64,000 bases of DNA, from contig NC_084804.1 in the NCBI RefSeq assembly GCF_963583255.1, positions 18,604,723-18,668,722 on the forward strand, written 5' to 3'. The notes beneath the pieces are model-generated. The model searched no databases. It had not been told where the DNA came from and saw nothing but the letters and a program-made list of their open reading frames with translations. This document shows positions 1 to 11,646 of the stretch, piece after piece. Source of the stretch: Pyrus communis. Taxonomy: Eukaryota; Streptophyta; Magnoliopsida; Rosales; Rosaceae. Numbering within the stretch: position 1 is the stretch's first letter; each line of letters opens with the position of its first letter. The position numbers were made by a program, and so were the translations under genes.

Positions 1-261
1 TATGTCTCTGTGTGTGTCGCCGGAGGAATGCCTTTGAATTGGATAGAGGAGCGGCGGTGAAGTGGACGGACTCGATGGATGAGCGGGTTTGAATTGGAAG
101 GAGGAGCAGGGAGGAGCGCCGTTCGAATTTTTAGAGAGTGAGGGTAAGACGGACTGAGAGATAAAATTAGGGATTGCCGTTGCTTTGTCTGATGAAAGTG
201 GGAGAAAGGGTAGAATGGAAGCTTCCCAAATTCTCACCCTTTATTGTAGCAACTATTTTTT

Positions 262-262
262 A

Positions 263-306
<44 letters not shown>
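262..306. repeat. (ATT)n microsatellite
   Basis: About fifteen uninterrupted ATT/TTA triplets are visible directly in the sequence. They explain the polyisoleucine run in the overlapping open frame. Confidence 0.95.
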
Positions 307-307
<1 letters not shown>

Positions 308-1148
308 AGAGTTAGTGGGCACAATTTTGCATATGTATCATTTGTTTTTTTTGTTTGTAAATTAACTACTTGCATCACAGATTTATTGCATTGCCTACCT
401 GCATCACAAATTAGTTGCATTATCTACCTACACCATAGTTTAATTAGATATTATTTACATATATCTTCATCACATATTTTGTATTTATGTAACTATATCA
501 TAGGTTTTTTCTTTTGTAATCTACTTTTATCAAGAATTTATATCAAATAGATTTTGTTGTTGACAAATGTGCCATGAATTTTAATTTTAATTATTTGACA
601 AAAAAAAAGAATTTTAGTTTTAAATTTTTTCCTTTGATATTGAATAGATTAAGGGCTTTAAAGATTCAAAATTTGGATAAATCAAGAAATTTAAATATAT
701 TTTCATTTAGATTATAAAGGGGCAAAATGGACATAAAAAGATCAATTGAACCTAATCTGAGAAGGCACATAGAACTAGACTCAATCAGAAAGTAGCTCAA
801 TTTTTTGGATTCCGATCTAAATGCCCCTTTGGAGAAAATTTATGGTTCTTGTGGATGCAAATTTCCGCCTTCTTGATCTTGGACAAAATTGCACCTACAA
901 AACAATTAATACCTTAGGTTAAGGCCAAGAGCCTCACGCGCCTACGATGAATTGGGCGGGGGGGGGGGGCTTTGGCCGAAGAACCTCCGATGCCAAGTTA
1001 GAATTTAGAGAGAAAAAATGTTTGGAGAGTTTTTGGAGTTTTACAAGAGTGTGGAGTTAACTTTTTAGAGAAAAATGGGGTTCAATATATAGAGCATGGT
1101 CGGTCCCCTTTGGAGAAAAGGTGGCCGGCCCTTTGGGGTATTTTTGGT

Positions 1149-1208
1149 GTGTAATGGGTGATAATTTGTGTAATGGGTGATTAATTGGTATAATGGGTGA
1201 TTAATGGA
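1149..1208. repeat. Short tandem repeat, three degenerate units
   Basis: Three successive copies of a roughly 18-20 bp unit containing taatgggtga, each followed by an AT-rich tail, are visible directly. No function is apparent. Confidence 0.75.
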
Positions 1209-1465
1209 TTAATTAGGCTAATTAATTTAATTTATATGGAAGGTTTTGAAGATTATGGAATGATTTCCTTGTAGAGGATATGGAGTAAAGATGGATGAGA
1301 TAAATTTGAACTTGTTACCTATTTTGGGCACTCTTGACTCGATTGATGGATGATTCTTCACTGCTTGCGTGTAGGAAACCAGGTGTGTCTCGAGGGTAAT
1401 TTTGTCCTCTTCACCGAAAAATCCACGTGTCACCTCTTGATTAATTTTGGCTTCACAATTCTCTT

Positions 1466-1640
1466 GTAGGTGCTAGCATAGATCCAAATGTAGCATCACT
1501 CATTTCATAGAACAATTTTGACTGATCTAATTTCACCACAAAATCCAATTTTTTTTTCCCTACGGCGTGGATGTAATTCTTAGTCTCGTTGTAGAATGTT
1601 GTCAAATTGTTGCAGATCATGTGTTTCATCTAGGGAAAAA
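1466..1640 (-). pseudogene. Second, divergent TNP2 fragment
   Basis: This stretch matches, with scattered substitutions, the region at about 4850-5025 inside the neighbouring CACTA transposase. Shared words include caattttgactgat and atttcaccacaaaatccaa, followed by a matching segment ending in tgtttcatc. It is a partial duplicate lying 3' of the main transposase copy in the same orientation. It is either a scrambled internal piece of one element or a relic of a second related element. No open frame survives. Confidence 0.7.
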
Positions 1641-1803
1641 AATGAAATCCTTTCTTTTTTGTTTATTCCACTGGAAAAAACGTTGTCTAAGTCCAAGGAG
1701 AAAAAATAAAAATAAAAACGTTTAAACCCCTTTTTCCTTAATGTAATAGCTTACATAACAAAATACATGACCAAGCTACATAGTAGGTATAAGTTCTTGA
1801 TCT

Positions 1804-4800
1804 TTACAAGTCTGATAATCGTTCCGCAATAACAATTTCTGCAACATATGGCCTTGTTTGAACTATATCATCATCCCCTAACATGTTTTCTATATCTTAA
1901 GCTGTGTTGGGGTCTTCTATATCTGTATAGAGCATGTTGTAAACGTCTCGTGGCATTGTCTTGGTAGCAACAAACTAATCAGTGTCAATAGGATCTTGAA
2001 CATAAAATACTTGGCGTTGCTTGTGACCTCAGTATGAATGAGTCATACGGTGGTAAACGATGTTCACAATTAATGAAAGTGAACCCAAACTCATCATTTT
2101 TAGTATGAAACCTTTTGCTCTTGACATCAAACCAATAACAGTCAAACAATATAACCTTCTGACCATTATGATAATCTAACTCAATGATATCTATCACAAC
2201 AGCATAATAATCTACATCTATATACCTTGGATTCATGTCGACGGTAGTAGCAAAACTACTAACTTTCCGATGCTAAAAAAAACACCACTATTTTGGGTTC
2301 GTGCATGTCGATCAACATAAACAACCTTAAATCGATTTCCATTCATGATGTGTGTGGTATAACGGTTTACCCACTGCATCGGTTTAGCAGCCAATGCAGG
2401 TATATCGTCTTTAATAGCTACCTCATCATTCGCCCCTATGTTATGTACCTACATTGAATTAAAACGTAATTACAAAAATACACCGTTTTGAGTGCTACAT
2501 TTAATACTAAAACTTAATAGGAATATAAGGTACATTATCCCGACACCATTGAGGGAAACTATCTAAAGCTTCTCTTTCTGCATCATATATAGTAGTTTTT
2601 ATGCCACGAGTGGAAATTACATGTGACATATGTCTCCTACAAGACCAACACATAAATTAATTCAAGATCTAAGGTAGTCCACCAAACATGTACTAAGGTA
2701 ATGTCATTGTTATAACCATACCTTAAGTATTCTGCCATTTGAGGACAATTTACAAGGACATAACGATGAGTCATTTCAAACCTTAGGCGTTCTTGTAAAA
2801 CAATTTCAACAGGGCTTGCTGGTTTGCCTTGGCTACCAAATAGAGAAAGTCATTGTCGTGCATCACATTGCATCACATCATAGTTACATCCAGGCCTAAG
2901 GCGACGGGTAACAACAGAGTCCTCCATGTACATAGAGCAAAATGATACACATTTATCTAAATTAAGAGCCATTGCAATACATCCTTTTGGTTGACTCTTG
3001 TTGCACACATACGATTTTAGAAGATGTAGGTACCTGATTGTTAAACAAAAATCTTTAAGCAAAAGGTAATGAAGAAAAAAAAATTACTAAAATTAGAAAG
3101 TGAACTGAGGAGGTGTTTTACTAAACTGACACCTTTCAATGGGGTACATCTATCGATATAGGACTAGACCAACAACAACAGCTTCATCCGCAAGGTGAAT
3201 TATCAAGTGTGCTATAACGGTAAAGAATGATGGCGGAAATAGCTTCTCTAGATGGCATAGAGTTAAGGCAATGCTTTTTGACAAGCCATTGAACAATTCT
3301 TCAATTCCAGTTTTTGAACAAAGGTGGCAAAAAAATTTGCTCAACTATAACAACACTGTAACAACCGATTTTGGTAATACTTTTCGTATTGCAATAAGGA
3401 GGAAGACCTGCATCAGTATATGGTAATCGTGGCTTTTCAAGCCAATTACTTATTTTCTTAAATATTAACACAGTTGCTGATATTAGAAGAGTAATTGTCT
3501 GGCACCCGAATTGATTCCAAAACCTGGCACAACATTCTTTTCTCCCTAGGTTTCATATTGTATTCCGTCACTAGAAGCTTTGTACGGGCACCATCTACCC
3601 GTGGACGGAGATCATGCCAAATGCCCAAATCCACAAGATCAGCCCTTGCCCTAATATCATCTTTAGTCTTCCCTTCAATTTCCAAAAGTGTGCTAATAAC
3701 ATTTTCAGCTACATTTCTCTCTATATGCGTGACATCCAAGTTATGTCGTAGTAGGAGATCCTTTCAGTAAGGCAAACCAAAGAATAGTGTTTTTTGTCCA
3801 CTGACCAACAACGTGTCCATCATCATTCCACCCCCGTTTACGACCATTTGCCCTTGCACCATTGCCAAATATAAAGGTCAATCTTGTCACTTCTAATAAA
3901 CAATCCATGGTAGTTCTTGGTTTAGGGGGATTTCGAAATTCTTGAGATCCGTTAAAAGTTTTTTTTATGTCTCTTGTACCTGTGTGACATCGGGAGCCAT
4001 CGTCTATGTCCCATGAATGCAAACTTTTTTCCATGCTTAAGCTGTAAAGAATCGATGTCATCACCGCAAGTCGGACAAGCTTTCTCACCACTAGTGCTCC
4101 ACCCTGAAAGCATGGCATAAGCGGGAAAGTCATTGATAGTCCACAACAAGCCAGCATGCATGGTGAAGGTTTCTTAACGGTGACTATCATATGTTCGCAA
4201 ACTTGTCGTCCACCAATGCCGCAAGTCATCAATTAGCGGCTACAGGAAAACATCAATTGTATCATTATGACTTTTTTTGCCTGGAATTAGGAGGGACATC
4301 ATGATATAAGGTTGTTTCATGCACATCCAAGGCAAAAGATTATAAACTACAACTAAAATAGGCCACATGCTATGGGGTTTGCCATGCATACTAAACGGAT
4401 TGAATCCATCGCTTGCAAGCCCAAGACGGACATTGCAACACTCCCTTGTAAAATATGGATATATATTATCCAAAAGCTTCCAAGCCAGAGAATTAGTAGG
4501 GTGCCTCAAAACACCATCGTTAGTTCTAATCTTTGAATGTCATATCATTGACTCAGTTTTGTAACAAGACATGTACAACCTTTGTAGTCTAGGACCTATG
4601 GGAAAGTAACATAAAACCTTTTTTGGTACCTTGGTACATTTGATCGTTCTTGAATTTCCTTTCCTCTGCTTATATCTACTAGTGCCACACTTTGCACAAA
4701 CGATGGCATTTACATGCTTTTTTCATAATAGCATGCAATTATTTCGACACACATCTTTGTTCTAATAATCCAACCCCAAAGCCTGGATAATCTTTTTTGT

Positions 4801-5403
4801 ATAGTACAAATTTGGAGGAAGAGTTTCGCACATAGGACAATGCTCCCTTATTAGTGCCAACACTGAACCAAATGCAACATCACTTATTCCATATAACAAT
4901 TTTGACTGATATAATTTCACCACAAAATCCAACCTTTTCTTCCTGCTACCTGGATATAATTCTCCGTTTGCTTCTCGTAGAATGTTGTCGAATTGGTGCG
5001 CATCAATTGTTTCATCACACATAGAAGAAGATTCACCAACACGATCTGACTCATTTGTATGCATATGGTTACTGAAAACATCGTGAAGCATTGCTGCCAT
5101 GAAATTTTCGGGGCTTCTTTCATTAAGAGCTTCGGTAGTTAGACTTGATACATTATCAGAAGTATGCACATGTTCGCCATGTTCAACCCAAGGTATATCT
5201 ATGTAATGGGGATCCATACCTTCGACATAGAGGTGTTCATCGACTTCAAATGGATCATGATAAAACATATTGCAACATCGTCGATAAGGGCACTTTATTT
5301 TTCCTTGAATGCCAGTAACTTCTAAAGTGTTATTGATGAATGCACGCTTGCCAATCAAGTATTCATTGGTCGTCCTATACAGATGCACCCATTCTTTGTT
5401 CAT
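1804..5403 (-). pseudogene. CACTA (En/Spm) TNP2-type transposase, broken
   Basis: Read on the minus strand, the segments run in normal TNP2 order. First comes the transposase-associated domain (5403-4762), starting MNKEWVHLYR with CPYRRC and a PHYIDIPWVEHGE segment. The TNP2 core follows (4509-3458): RLGLASDGFNPF, LLWTINDFPAY, SGWSTSGEKACPTCG, MGHRRWLP, MDVTHIERNV. Then come DUF4218 (3344-3150, CHLEKLFPPSFF) and DUF4216 (2236-1985, YYAVVIDIIELDY and KNDEFGFTFIN). A C-terminal tail (DPIDTD, TMPRDVYNML) ends at a stop at 1804-1806. The pieces lie in different frames separated by stops, so no full transposase can be made. The family normally cuts and pastes elements ending in CACTA. The element's 5' terminus is probably at 9469; the other end was not found and may lie outside the window. 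Confidence 0.85.
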
Positions 5404-6977
5404 CTTTAGCTACAAGCATGTATGAAATTATAAGTCATATGATTACACAATAAGATTAGTGAATTGAGACAATCAAATAAAATTTTTCCTAAAGATCCAA
5501 CCTAATATCCCAAAATTCAGAAACCAACTAAAACCAGATGTGATCTACATTGAAGTCACTAACGGTCTACACTACTCTGAACATGATTTTGTTTCATTTC
5601 AATGAACTCCATTTGAAGTCTGCTACTGAAATCCTACAACTTATGTTGCCAGAGACTTATACTTGTTTTATTCATACTATATATCAGACCATAAAGAAAA
5701 TTTCACCAAACAAATTGAGTACCAACAAATCGTAGAAACAAAACGGTTCGATCTCTTTCCCATGTTTTTCGATTATCCAAGCGAGCCACCAAATAAGAAC
5801 AAAAAAAAAGAGCATATATAAAATTCAAATACTTGAAGAAAGCCACACCAAATGTGCGATTTGGAGCAAAATAAGGAGTTGAGTAGGAATTAGGCATCAC
5901 CCGTTTAGAAATTACTGGGATAAAGATAATTTTCTGTTTGTAGTTATGATTCCTCTGTCCAGATGTGCAGGCTTGGATTTTCCTCTGCCCAGATGTGAAG
6001 GCTTGGATTAGGACTTTTCTTTGTGGGTGAAGTGGAAGTATGAAAGCAATTGCAAGCTTTTTTTTATTTTTTATTTTTTATTATTTATTATTTTATTTTT
6101 TCTTTTCTTTTACTAGTAACGTGTCATAAGGCTTGCGTTGCTACGCTGTGAATTCATTGAACTGTGCAGTATGAACCAGATAGGAAACATAATTATAAAC
6201 CAAAAAATATATAATGCTGGGAGTATCTATATCATGGGCCAATTAGAAATAAAACATTATTATATTGTAATACTACATAAGTTGATAAAAGGACCGAAAA
6301 GGAGTCCAGCATAGCATAAGATAATTATATTTTCACACACCAGTGAAATATAACATAATACAAAATATATTATTTGTCCTCGTCGTCGTTGCTTAAAATC
6401 TCAACAGTAACATTCTGCATATTTCGTGAGTTCATCTGTGGGAGAGACATGCTTCTGGGACAAATTTATGCTTGATAAGTGTGTGGTTCTTCAATAATAA
6501 TGACAAAACTAGTAGACTCTTCAGTTGTTGTTTCAACATAAACCAAATTGATAGGGTGTTATTCTGTCCGACCCAGGTATGCTCATGCTGGCAACACACA
6601 TCCTTGAGGGTAATGCGTAGCTAAGACGACCATCAACAACAATAGTAAGAATGTATTGATTATCAATAGAATGAGGTATGCATCTGGCATTAACAGGTTG
6701 TCGTGAATGTTGAGCTGGAGGATTCGTTGTGGAATTGGTTGTTGTAATGTTTGAAGCAATAGACGAATGTGATGCTGGAGATTCAGTTCCAATTCTAACT
6801 CTGCGACATCGCCTATCGTTCATTCTCAATGATGTAGAACTTGATCGAATTCAAAAGAAACACAAGTGTATGAAGCAACCTTCTAATTTTCCATAGACAA
6901 ATTAGTAAAGGAGTGTGGACGTTTTATACTAGAATAAAGGCACAAATCCATAATTGTGCCAACCTATTCTTTTGCTA
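5404..6977 (-). other. CACTA element internal region, no recognisable gene
   Basis: This lies 5' of the transposase in its own orientation. It contains a T-rich low-complexity run near 6058-6115 and a 98-codon open frame (6533-6829, minus) that I do not recognise. That frame lacks any motif I can name; it could be a decayed accessory ORF of the CACTA element or chance. No host gene is seen. Confidence 0.45.
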
Positions 6978-7195
6978 TAGAGTGATTTATTTTTTATTAA
7001 TATTTACTGGACACAATTTCTAACTTTAGTGTCATAAAAAGGAATTCATAATTATTAAGATATATTGTCTATCTGAAGACCTAATGGGAAGTAGAGTGAT
7101 TTATTATTTATTAATATTTACTGGACACAATTTCTAACAATAGTGTCACAAAAATGAATTTATAATTATTAACTCATTTGTCTATCTGAAGACCC
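6978..7195. repeat. Tandem duplication, ~114-bp unit
   Basis: Two adjacent copies start at about 6978 and 7092. Both contain tagagtgatttatt, then tttactggacacaatttctaac, then gtctatctgaagacc, with small differences. The recurrent gacacaatt-like motifs resemble the subterminal repeats common in CACTA elements, which fits their position inside the element. Confidence 0.8.
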
Positions 7196-7435
7196 ATAGA
7201 CTTTTGCACAGAGATCGATGACCCTAAGGGCACAATTGTTGGTTATGTGTCACTGCATGAAGGATTTTTAATATAGTTAAAAAAAAACACTTATGATAAA
7301 GCCAAAAAGCATATCATCAAGTATAAAAAAAAAAACCTGCAGGAAGATCACAATCTAAAAAGCAGTTCAAAAAGATACGAATCTAACAAACATTCATTGC
7401 AGATGGAAATGATCCATTGTAAATCTAAAACACGC

Positions 7436-7560
7436 CACTTAGTAGTACGGTCTAGTGGTATTCTTCTTTACTTGTAAGTGAGAAATCAGAGGTTCGGTTC
7501 TCGCCAAAAACGAATTTGAACAACATTATTGCTAACTTATTATGAGGCTAAAACACTGCA
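7436..7560 (+). mobile_element. tRNA-derived SINE, degraded
   Basis: The stretch shares its layout with the better preserved SINE at 61320-61496: acggtctagtggtattcttctt, then a Pol III B-box-like ggttcggttct, then a gaattt... ttattgctaac... gaggctaa segment. No poly(A) tail or TSD could be assigned here, so the ends are approximate. Confidence 0.6.
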
Positions 7561-7610
7561 CAATAATAAATAGCTTCATACCATTATTTACCACAATTTT
7601 ATTAATTTAA

Positions 7611-7741
7611 GGGTAAATCTCTATTTACTACCCTCATGTTTCGTGGTTTTCAACATTTAGTATGACTTTGGGATGAAAAAAACTTGATGTACTAAATGTT
7701 GAAAACCACAAAATATGAGGGTAGTAAACAGAGATTTACCC
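7611..7741. mobile_element. 131-bp hairpin MITE
   Basis: The two halves form a near-perfect inverted repeat. The left arm starts gggtaaatctctatttacta and the right arm ends tagtaaacagagatttaccc, with about 52 paired bases and few mismatches. The flanks are ttaatttaa and taaatttaa, an 8/9 match that fits a 9-bp target-site duplication. The arms resemble the ends of the larger MULE at 7922-9327, so this looks like a short non-autonomous relative. Confidence 0.8.
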
Positions 7742-7921
7742 TAAATTTAATTTTTTGGTATGCTTGAGGTAAAGACAAACGAAAAAAACACAGATATTGT
7801 TGCTGACAAACAATTTTTATAGAGACAAATTGTTTTTTGTGCCCATCTTCAGTAAAAAAGTTGTCATCTGACCCCACTCGGCACGGTTTCCTTGCCCATT
7901 ATTGTTTTGTGTCTTTTTTTT

Positions 7922-9327
7922 GGGTTAATCTCAGTTTACTATCTTGAAGTTTCGTGGTTTTCAACATTTGGTACATGAAGTTTTTTTCATCCCAGAGTCA
8001 TATCTCAAGTCTTAATTTTGGGATACTTTCATACATCGGTTAAGTTTTCCGTTAGAACTTCTGTTATCTGATGGCGTGGTGCCCACGTGGATAATAACTG
8101 AGCGCCACATGTCAATATGGGCCCATTTCAATATTAAAAAATTAAAAAAAAAAAAACAAAAACACAAAAAAAAAACCTCACCCGTCCCTCTTCCCTGATT
8201 TCTCCCTCTTCTCTTTCCTGATCCCTCCCACTTCTCCCTCTTCACCTCCCTGATCCACATTATCCCTCTGCTCCACCACATCTGAGAACATCAGAACCTA
8301 AGTCCCTAGAATTCCTAGAATCCCCACGGCCTTCGTGGTGGTGTTGGTGGTTGCCAGCATACTCACTGCTGCTAGGGGTTGACGGCCCATCAATCTCCAG
8401 CTTCGAATTAGTCCTCGCCCACACAACACCACCATTAACTCCGCCACGTGGCGAACCCTCGCTCACCTCCTCCACCTTAGCTAAACCAGGAGCAACCAAA
8501 TTGGCCTGGACTTCCTTCTTGTCGTTCTCGATCTCCTGGTGATTGTTCTCTGCGGGTGATCCATGTGCGACACCATTCCCATGGCTATTGACCTCCAACA
8601 ATACAAGGGCAGCCAATTGGGCTTTTGGGGGTTTGGAAGTATGGTCAGGGTTAGGGTTTGGCTCGGAGGCCTTGCCGTTGGAGGTCGAAGCTCCCGATTC
8701 GGAGGACATGGAGAACCAGAAAAAAAAAGTACTTAGGAGAGGCTCTGTACCTGAGGCTGTTCAAGGACGGTGGCTCAGAGGTGAACATTTGACAGCAGCT
8801 TAATGAAGTTCTCAAGAACTGCAAAAGAGTTTACAAATGAGAGGTTGGCGACACCCTCAAGAAGCTTCGCGAACGCAAGCTATACTGCCTTGCCCTTAAG
8901 GTCTGAAACCTGAAATCCCTAAATTTGTTATTGGTTACCAATTTTCTACATATTTTTTACACAAAAAGGTGCTCAATTTATGATCTCAGGAGAGAGGTGA
9001 AGAGGGAGGAGTGGGAGGGATCGGGAAAGAGAAGATGGGGGATCGGGGAAGAGGGACGGGTGGGTTGTTTTTTTTTTTTTTTTGGTGTTTTTGTTTTTGT
9101 TTTTTAATTTTTTAATATTGAAGTGGGCCCATATTAACATGTGGCGCTCAGTTATTGTTCACGTGGACGCCACGTGATCAGTTAACAAAAGTTCTAACCG
9201 AAAACTTAACGAATGTATGACACTGTCCCAAAATTAAGACTTGAGGTATGACTCTGGAATGAAAAAAACATCATGTACCAAATGTTGAAAACCACAAAAC
9301 TTCAGGGTAGTAAACTAAGATTAATCC
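7922..9327. mobile_element. MULE with long inverted repeats and probable captured sequence
   Basis: The ends are inverted repeats of about 340 bp: 7922-8262 (starts gggttaatctcagtttact) against 8984-9327 (ends agtaaactaagattaatcc). Further inside, both arms share gcgccacatg, gggcccat and the ccctcttcc/ggaagaggg tracts. Eight or nine T residues flank each side, consistent with a poly-T target-site duplication. The ~720-bp core contains no transposase. It holds GC-richer sequence unlike its neighbours, including a 149-codon minus-strand frame, which is the pattern of a Pack-MULE. It sits inside the CACTA element. Confidence 0.75.
8260..8709 (-). CDS. Hypothetical ORF in MULE core, possibly captured gene piece
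   Basis: This is a 149-codon frame starting MSSESGASTSNG. It is rich in Ser, Gly, Pro and Asn and has no motif I can name. It lies almost wholly between the MULE inverted repeats and has higher GC and more regular codon use than the AT-rich surroundings. Plus-strand sequence next to it (about 8730-8910) reads VLRRGSVPEAVQGRWL and, in a shifted frame, VGDTLKKLRERKLYCLALK, which also looks like real but broken coding sequence. I infer capture of host exon pieces; the donor genes are not identified. Confidence 0.35.
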   Translation of the reverse strand: MSSESGASTSNGKASEPNPNPDHTSKPPKAQLAALVLLEVNSHGNGVAHGSPAENNHQEIENDKKEVQANLVAPGLAKVEEVSEGSPRGGVNGGVVWARTNSKLEIDGPSTPSSSEYAGNHQHHHEGRGDSRNSRDLGSDVLRCGGAEG

Positions 9328-9450
9328 TTTTTTTTTTTTTTTACATCGGGCACCATAAATGGTGCCATATATAGAATGGGAACTGTTTCAGCCTTTTTAT
9401 GGTCAAATAGACACACAATTCTCAATTGTGTCCTTTGTTTTGTACCCAAA

Positions 9451-9469
9451 GCTCATTTTTCATGTAGTG
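9451..9469 (-). mobile_element. Candidate CACTA 5' terminus
   Basis: On the minus strand the sequence starts CACTACATGAAAAATGAGC, very like the CACTACAAGAAAAA ends common in plant CACTA elements. It is followed inward by repeated gacacaatt/aattgtgtc motifs. It lies on the correct 5' side of the minus-strand TNP2 relic. The opposite end was not located, so this is a plausible but unpaired terminus. Confidence 0.55.
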
Positions 9470-10351
9470 ATCACTCAAGTTTGTAAGCTTGCTGAATTAG
9501 AAAACTATGAACTATATGGGCATTGGAAAAAATACCAAAAAACATGGAAACGATGGTAAGATCTAAATAATTCATTTCCCCCAATTAGTGGTGTCCATTA
9601 TTATATGGTAGGTTCTAAATGAATATATATACTCGAGTATATGTTTATATATAATATAACCCACACATGCAAACCTACATAATTATTGTGTGAAGTATAT
9701 TATGTTTAACCGATACATACAATTATAATATCCAAACTTATATATGCCTAAAGTTTAAATTTTTTTGAAGAGATCGACATTTGGATCTTGCTATTATTAG
9801 AAAAGCAAGTTCACATATTTACATAGAAAAGTGCATCGGTTTGGATATTTATAGATTATGGACTAAATTAGTGCCACATACTTCAAGATCTTTTTCCATA
9901 GCAGTAGTTTTTCTTATAAAGGATATTTCAAGAAGGAAGAATTGGACACAAAATTTCAAGTGTAAAAATAAATGTTCTTAACCTCTTAGTTAGAAACATT
10001 TTTTCTCTTCATATTAATGGGGTTAATTCAGGTAATGAAACTTCAATAATAAATAGCAGGAAAGTTCAGAGAACGGGTATGTAGTTACATGTAATTTGAT
10101 AAAGTACATAAATTAACCCCATTAATATAAGTATGTAGTTACATGCAATTTGAGGAATGGGTTAGGATTGGGTTCAACCTCTAACCCGCCCAACCTTTAT
10201 AAGTTGTAAATGTAACTACAACGGGCAAATTGACAATTATTATAAGTTTAAGGGAAGAGTTGGTCAACATAAAAGGTCAAAGAAGAAATCGTTAGTGAAC
10301 AACAAGTTCATAGAATAAATCAACAAGATATAAATCACAAATGCAAATATT
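9470..10351. other. AT-rich stretch without gene
   Basis: No gene is seen. A phrase with gtatgtagttacatg followed by caatttga recurs near 10078 and 10133, next to ttaaccccattaatat. Short open frames here carry no recognisable motif. Confidence 0.5.
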
Positions 10352-10705
10352 TCATTTATTTGCAGATAGTCTTTGAGTGAAATAATTGTCGAAATTGACG
10401 ACTCCCTCCATGATGATGTTGAACAACTCACACCTCATGTGAAACTTGGCTCGGGAGAAACGTGGTGGAGACAATGGAGGGTTAGAGAAGTAATTATGCA
10501 TAAATTGAACATGGCTCTCTTCCCGGTCTCGATTAACTCTTTGTCGGCATGACGAGGTGCCACCGTGTTTCCGCTCATTTTGCACTTGCGCAACCTCTAA
10601 ACGTCTCTAAAAGTGCAAATACATAGCCCTTGCCATTGCAAAAGTAACATTACCTTCATCAGACGAGGAGTTATCATTCCATGGTTAGCCCATTATAGTT
10701 TTGTG
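10352..10705 (-). pseudogene. PIF/Harbinger-type transposase N-terminal relic
   Basis: The 77-codon frame at 10352-10585 contains RDREESHVQFMHNYFSNPP, then FHMRCELF and NYFTQR. This is the start of the plant HARBI1/ALP1-like (Plant_tran) transposase family. Reading upstream in the same frame gives a plausible continuation (EGNVTFAMARAMYLHF) interrupted by an in-frame TAG near 10610. The catalytic DDE part is absent, since the sequence after 10352 is unrelated. It is a dead fragment. Confidence 0.7.
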
Positions 10706-10849
10706 GTTGGGAGATTTTTTAGAGTAAAGGGATCAGAAGCTTATGTATTATGAAATTAGTGTGATACCATTTATATAAGAGTGAGTGACATTAGAGATGA
10801 CGATCCAACGAGTTAGCTTTAGATGTGAAATCTTATCTAACAATTAGCG

Positions 10850-11232
10850 GAATGTGAAATCTTATCTTGTTTGATTTCGAAGAATGTGTCAATTAGATAA
10901 ATAGACCAACAAATGAGATTGAAATAAGATAAATCTAATCCAATGGTTCTTATGAAATGAAATCTTATCTTGTTTAATTTCGAAGAATGTGCCAATCAGA
11001 GAAATAAACCAACGGATGAGATTGAAATAAGATAATTCAATCTTATGGTTGTCATGAAATAATATCTTATCATGTTTGGTTTAGGAGAATGTGCTAAATA
11101 AACCAACGGATGAAATTGAGATAAAATAATCCAATCCAATGGTTGTCGTGAAGTGAAATCTTATCTTATCTAATTTCATAGAAACAAACTAACGGATGAA
11201 ATTGAGATAAGAGAACCTAATCCGACGATGCA
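10850..11232. repeat. Tandem repeat, ~105-bp unit, about 3.6 copies
   Basis: Units begin near 10854, 10959, 11060 and 11153. Each carries gaaatcttatct, then tttcgaagaatgtg or a variant, then aaccaacggatgaaattgag, then ccaatggttgt. Copies differ by substitutions and small deletions, so the array is old. No coding capacity is apparent. Confidence 0.85.
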
Positions 11233-11536
11233 TAAGTGATGAAATCTAACTTTGTCAAAATTTGAATTTCATTAGGTTGAAAAGTTCATTAAAGTTTTTT
11301 AAGAAACACGTCCAAAAATCAACTTAAGAAAAATTAAGACAAAAATAAATTTATAGCGTAATCAAATTACTACATAAATAAATATATAGTCTCATATGGA
11401 GCCTAAAAGAGATATGGCCTCTCATTGGGAAAGATTCTTTTTTAGAGTCTCAAAGATTCTTTGGAGCTCTAAATTTGGCCTATATCCACTACTTTTCCAG
11501 CCCCATATAAAGTTTCTCATTGAGGATGCTCTTATA

Positions 11537-11586
11537 ACTTCATGGTTGAAGTTGTATCTTCCTAAATTCAACTTCAACCATGAAGT
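11537..11586. repeat. Perfect 18-bp inverted repeat with 14-nt loop
   Basis: ACTTCATGGTTGAAGTTG at 11537-11554 is perfectly complementary to 11569-11586. It stands in AT-rich non-coding DNA and is probably an end or core of a MITE relic. Confidence 0.85.
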
Positions 11587-11646
11587 AGTATCATCCTCAA
11601 TTCATTTGTTGTTTTAGTACTTTTGCCTTATGAAAAGGAAAAAATG

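Larger units (their letters stand above)
1..1465. other. Non-coding flank, probably transposon-derived
   Basis: I see no gene here. The stretch holds an ATT microsatellite (262-306), a G-run (958-969), and a short degenerate direct repeat built on taatgggtga (1149-1208). The text around 900-1440 resembles a decayed LTR or the 3' side of the neighbouring CACTA element, but I could not define ends. The open frame over 185-550 is mostly a translation of the microsatellite and is not a gene. Confidence 0.5.

Noticed and set aside
185..550. 121-codon open frame with a polyisoleucine run
   Set aside because: It is a translation of an ATT microsatellite and AT-rich flank, with no motif or splice context.
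7436..7560. tRNA gene (box B like sequence)
   Set aside because: There is no acceptor stem or cloverleaf, and the match to the SINE at 61320 explains the Pol III box. The same applies to 61320-61496.
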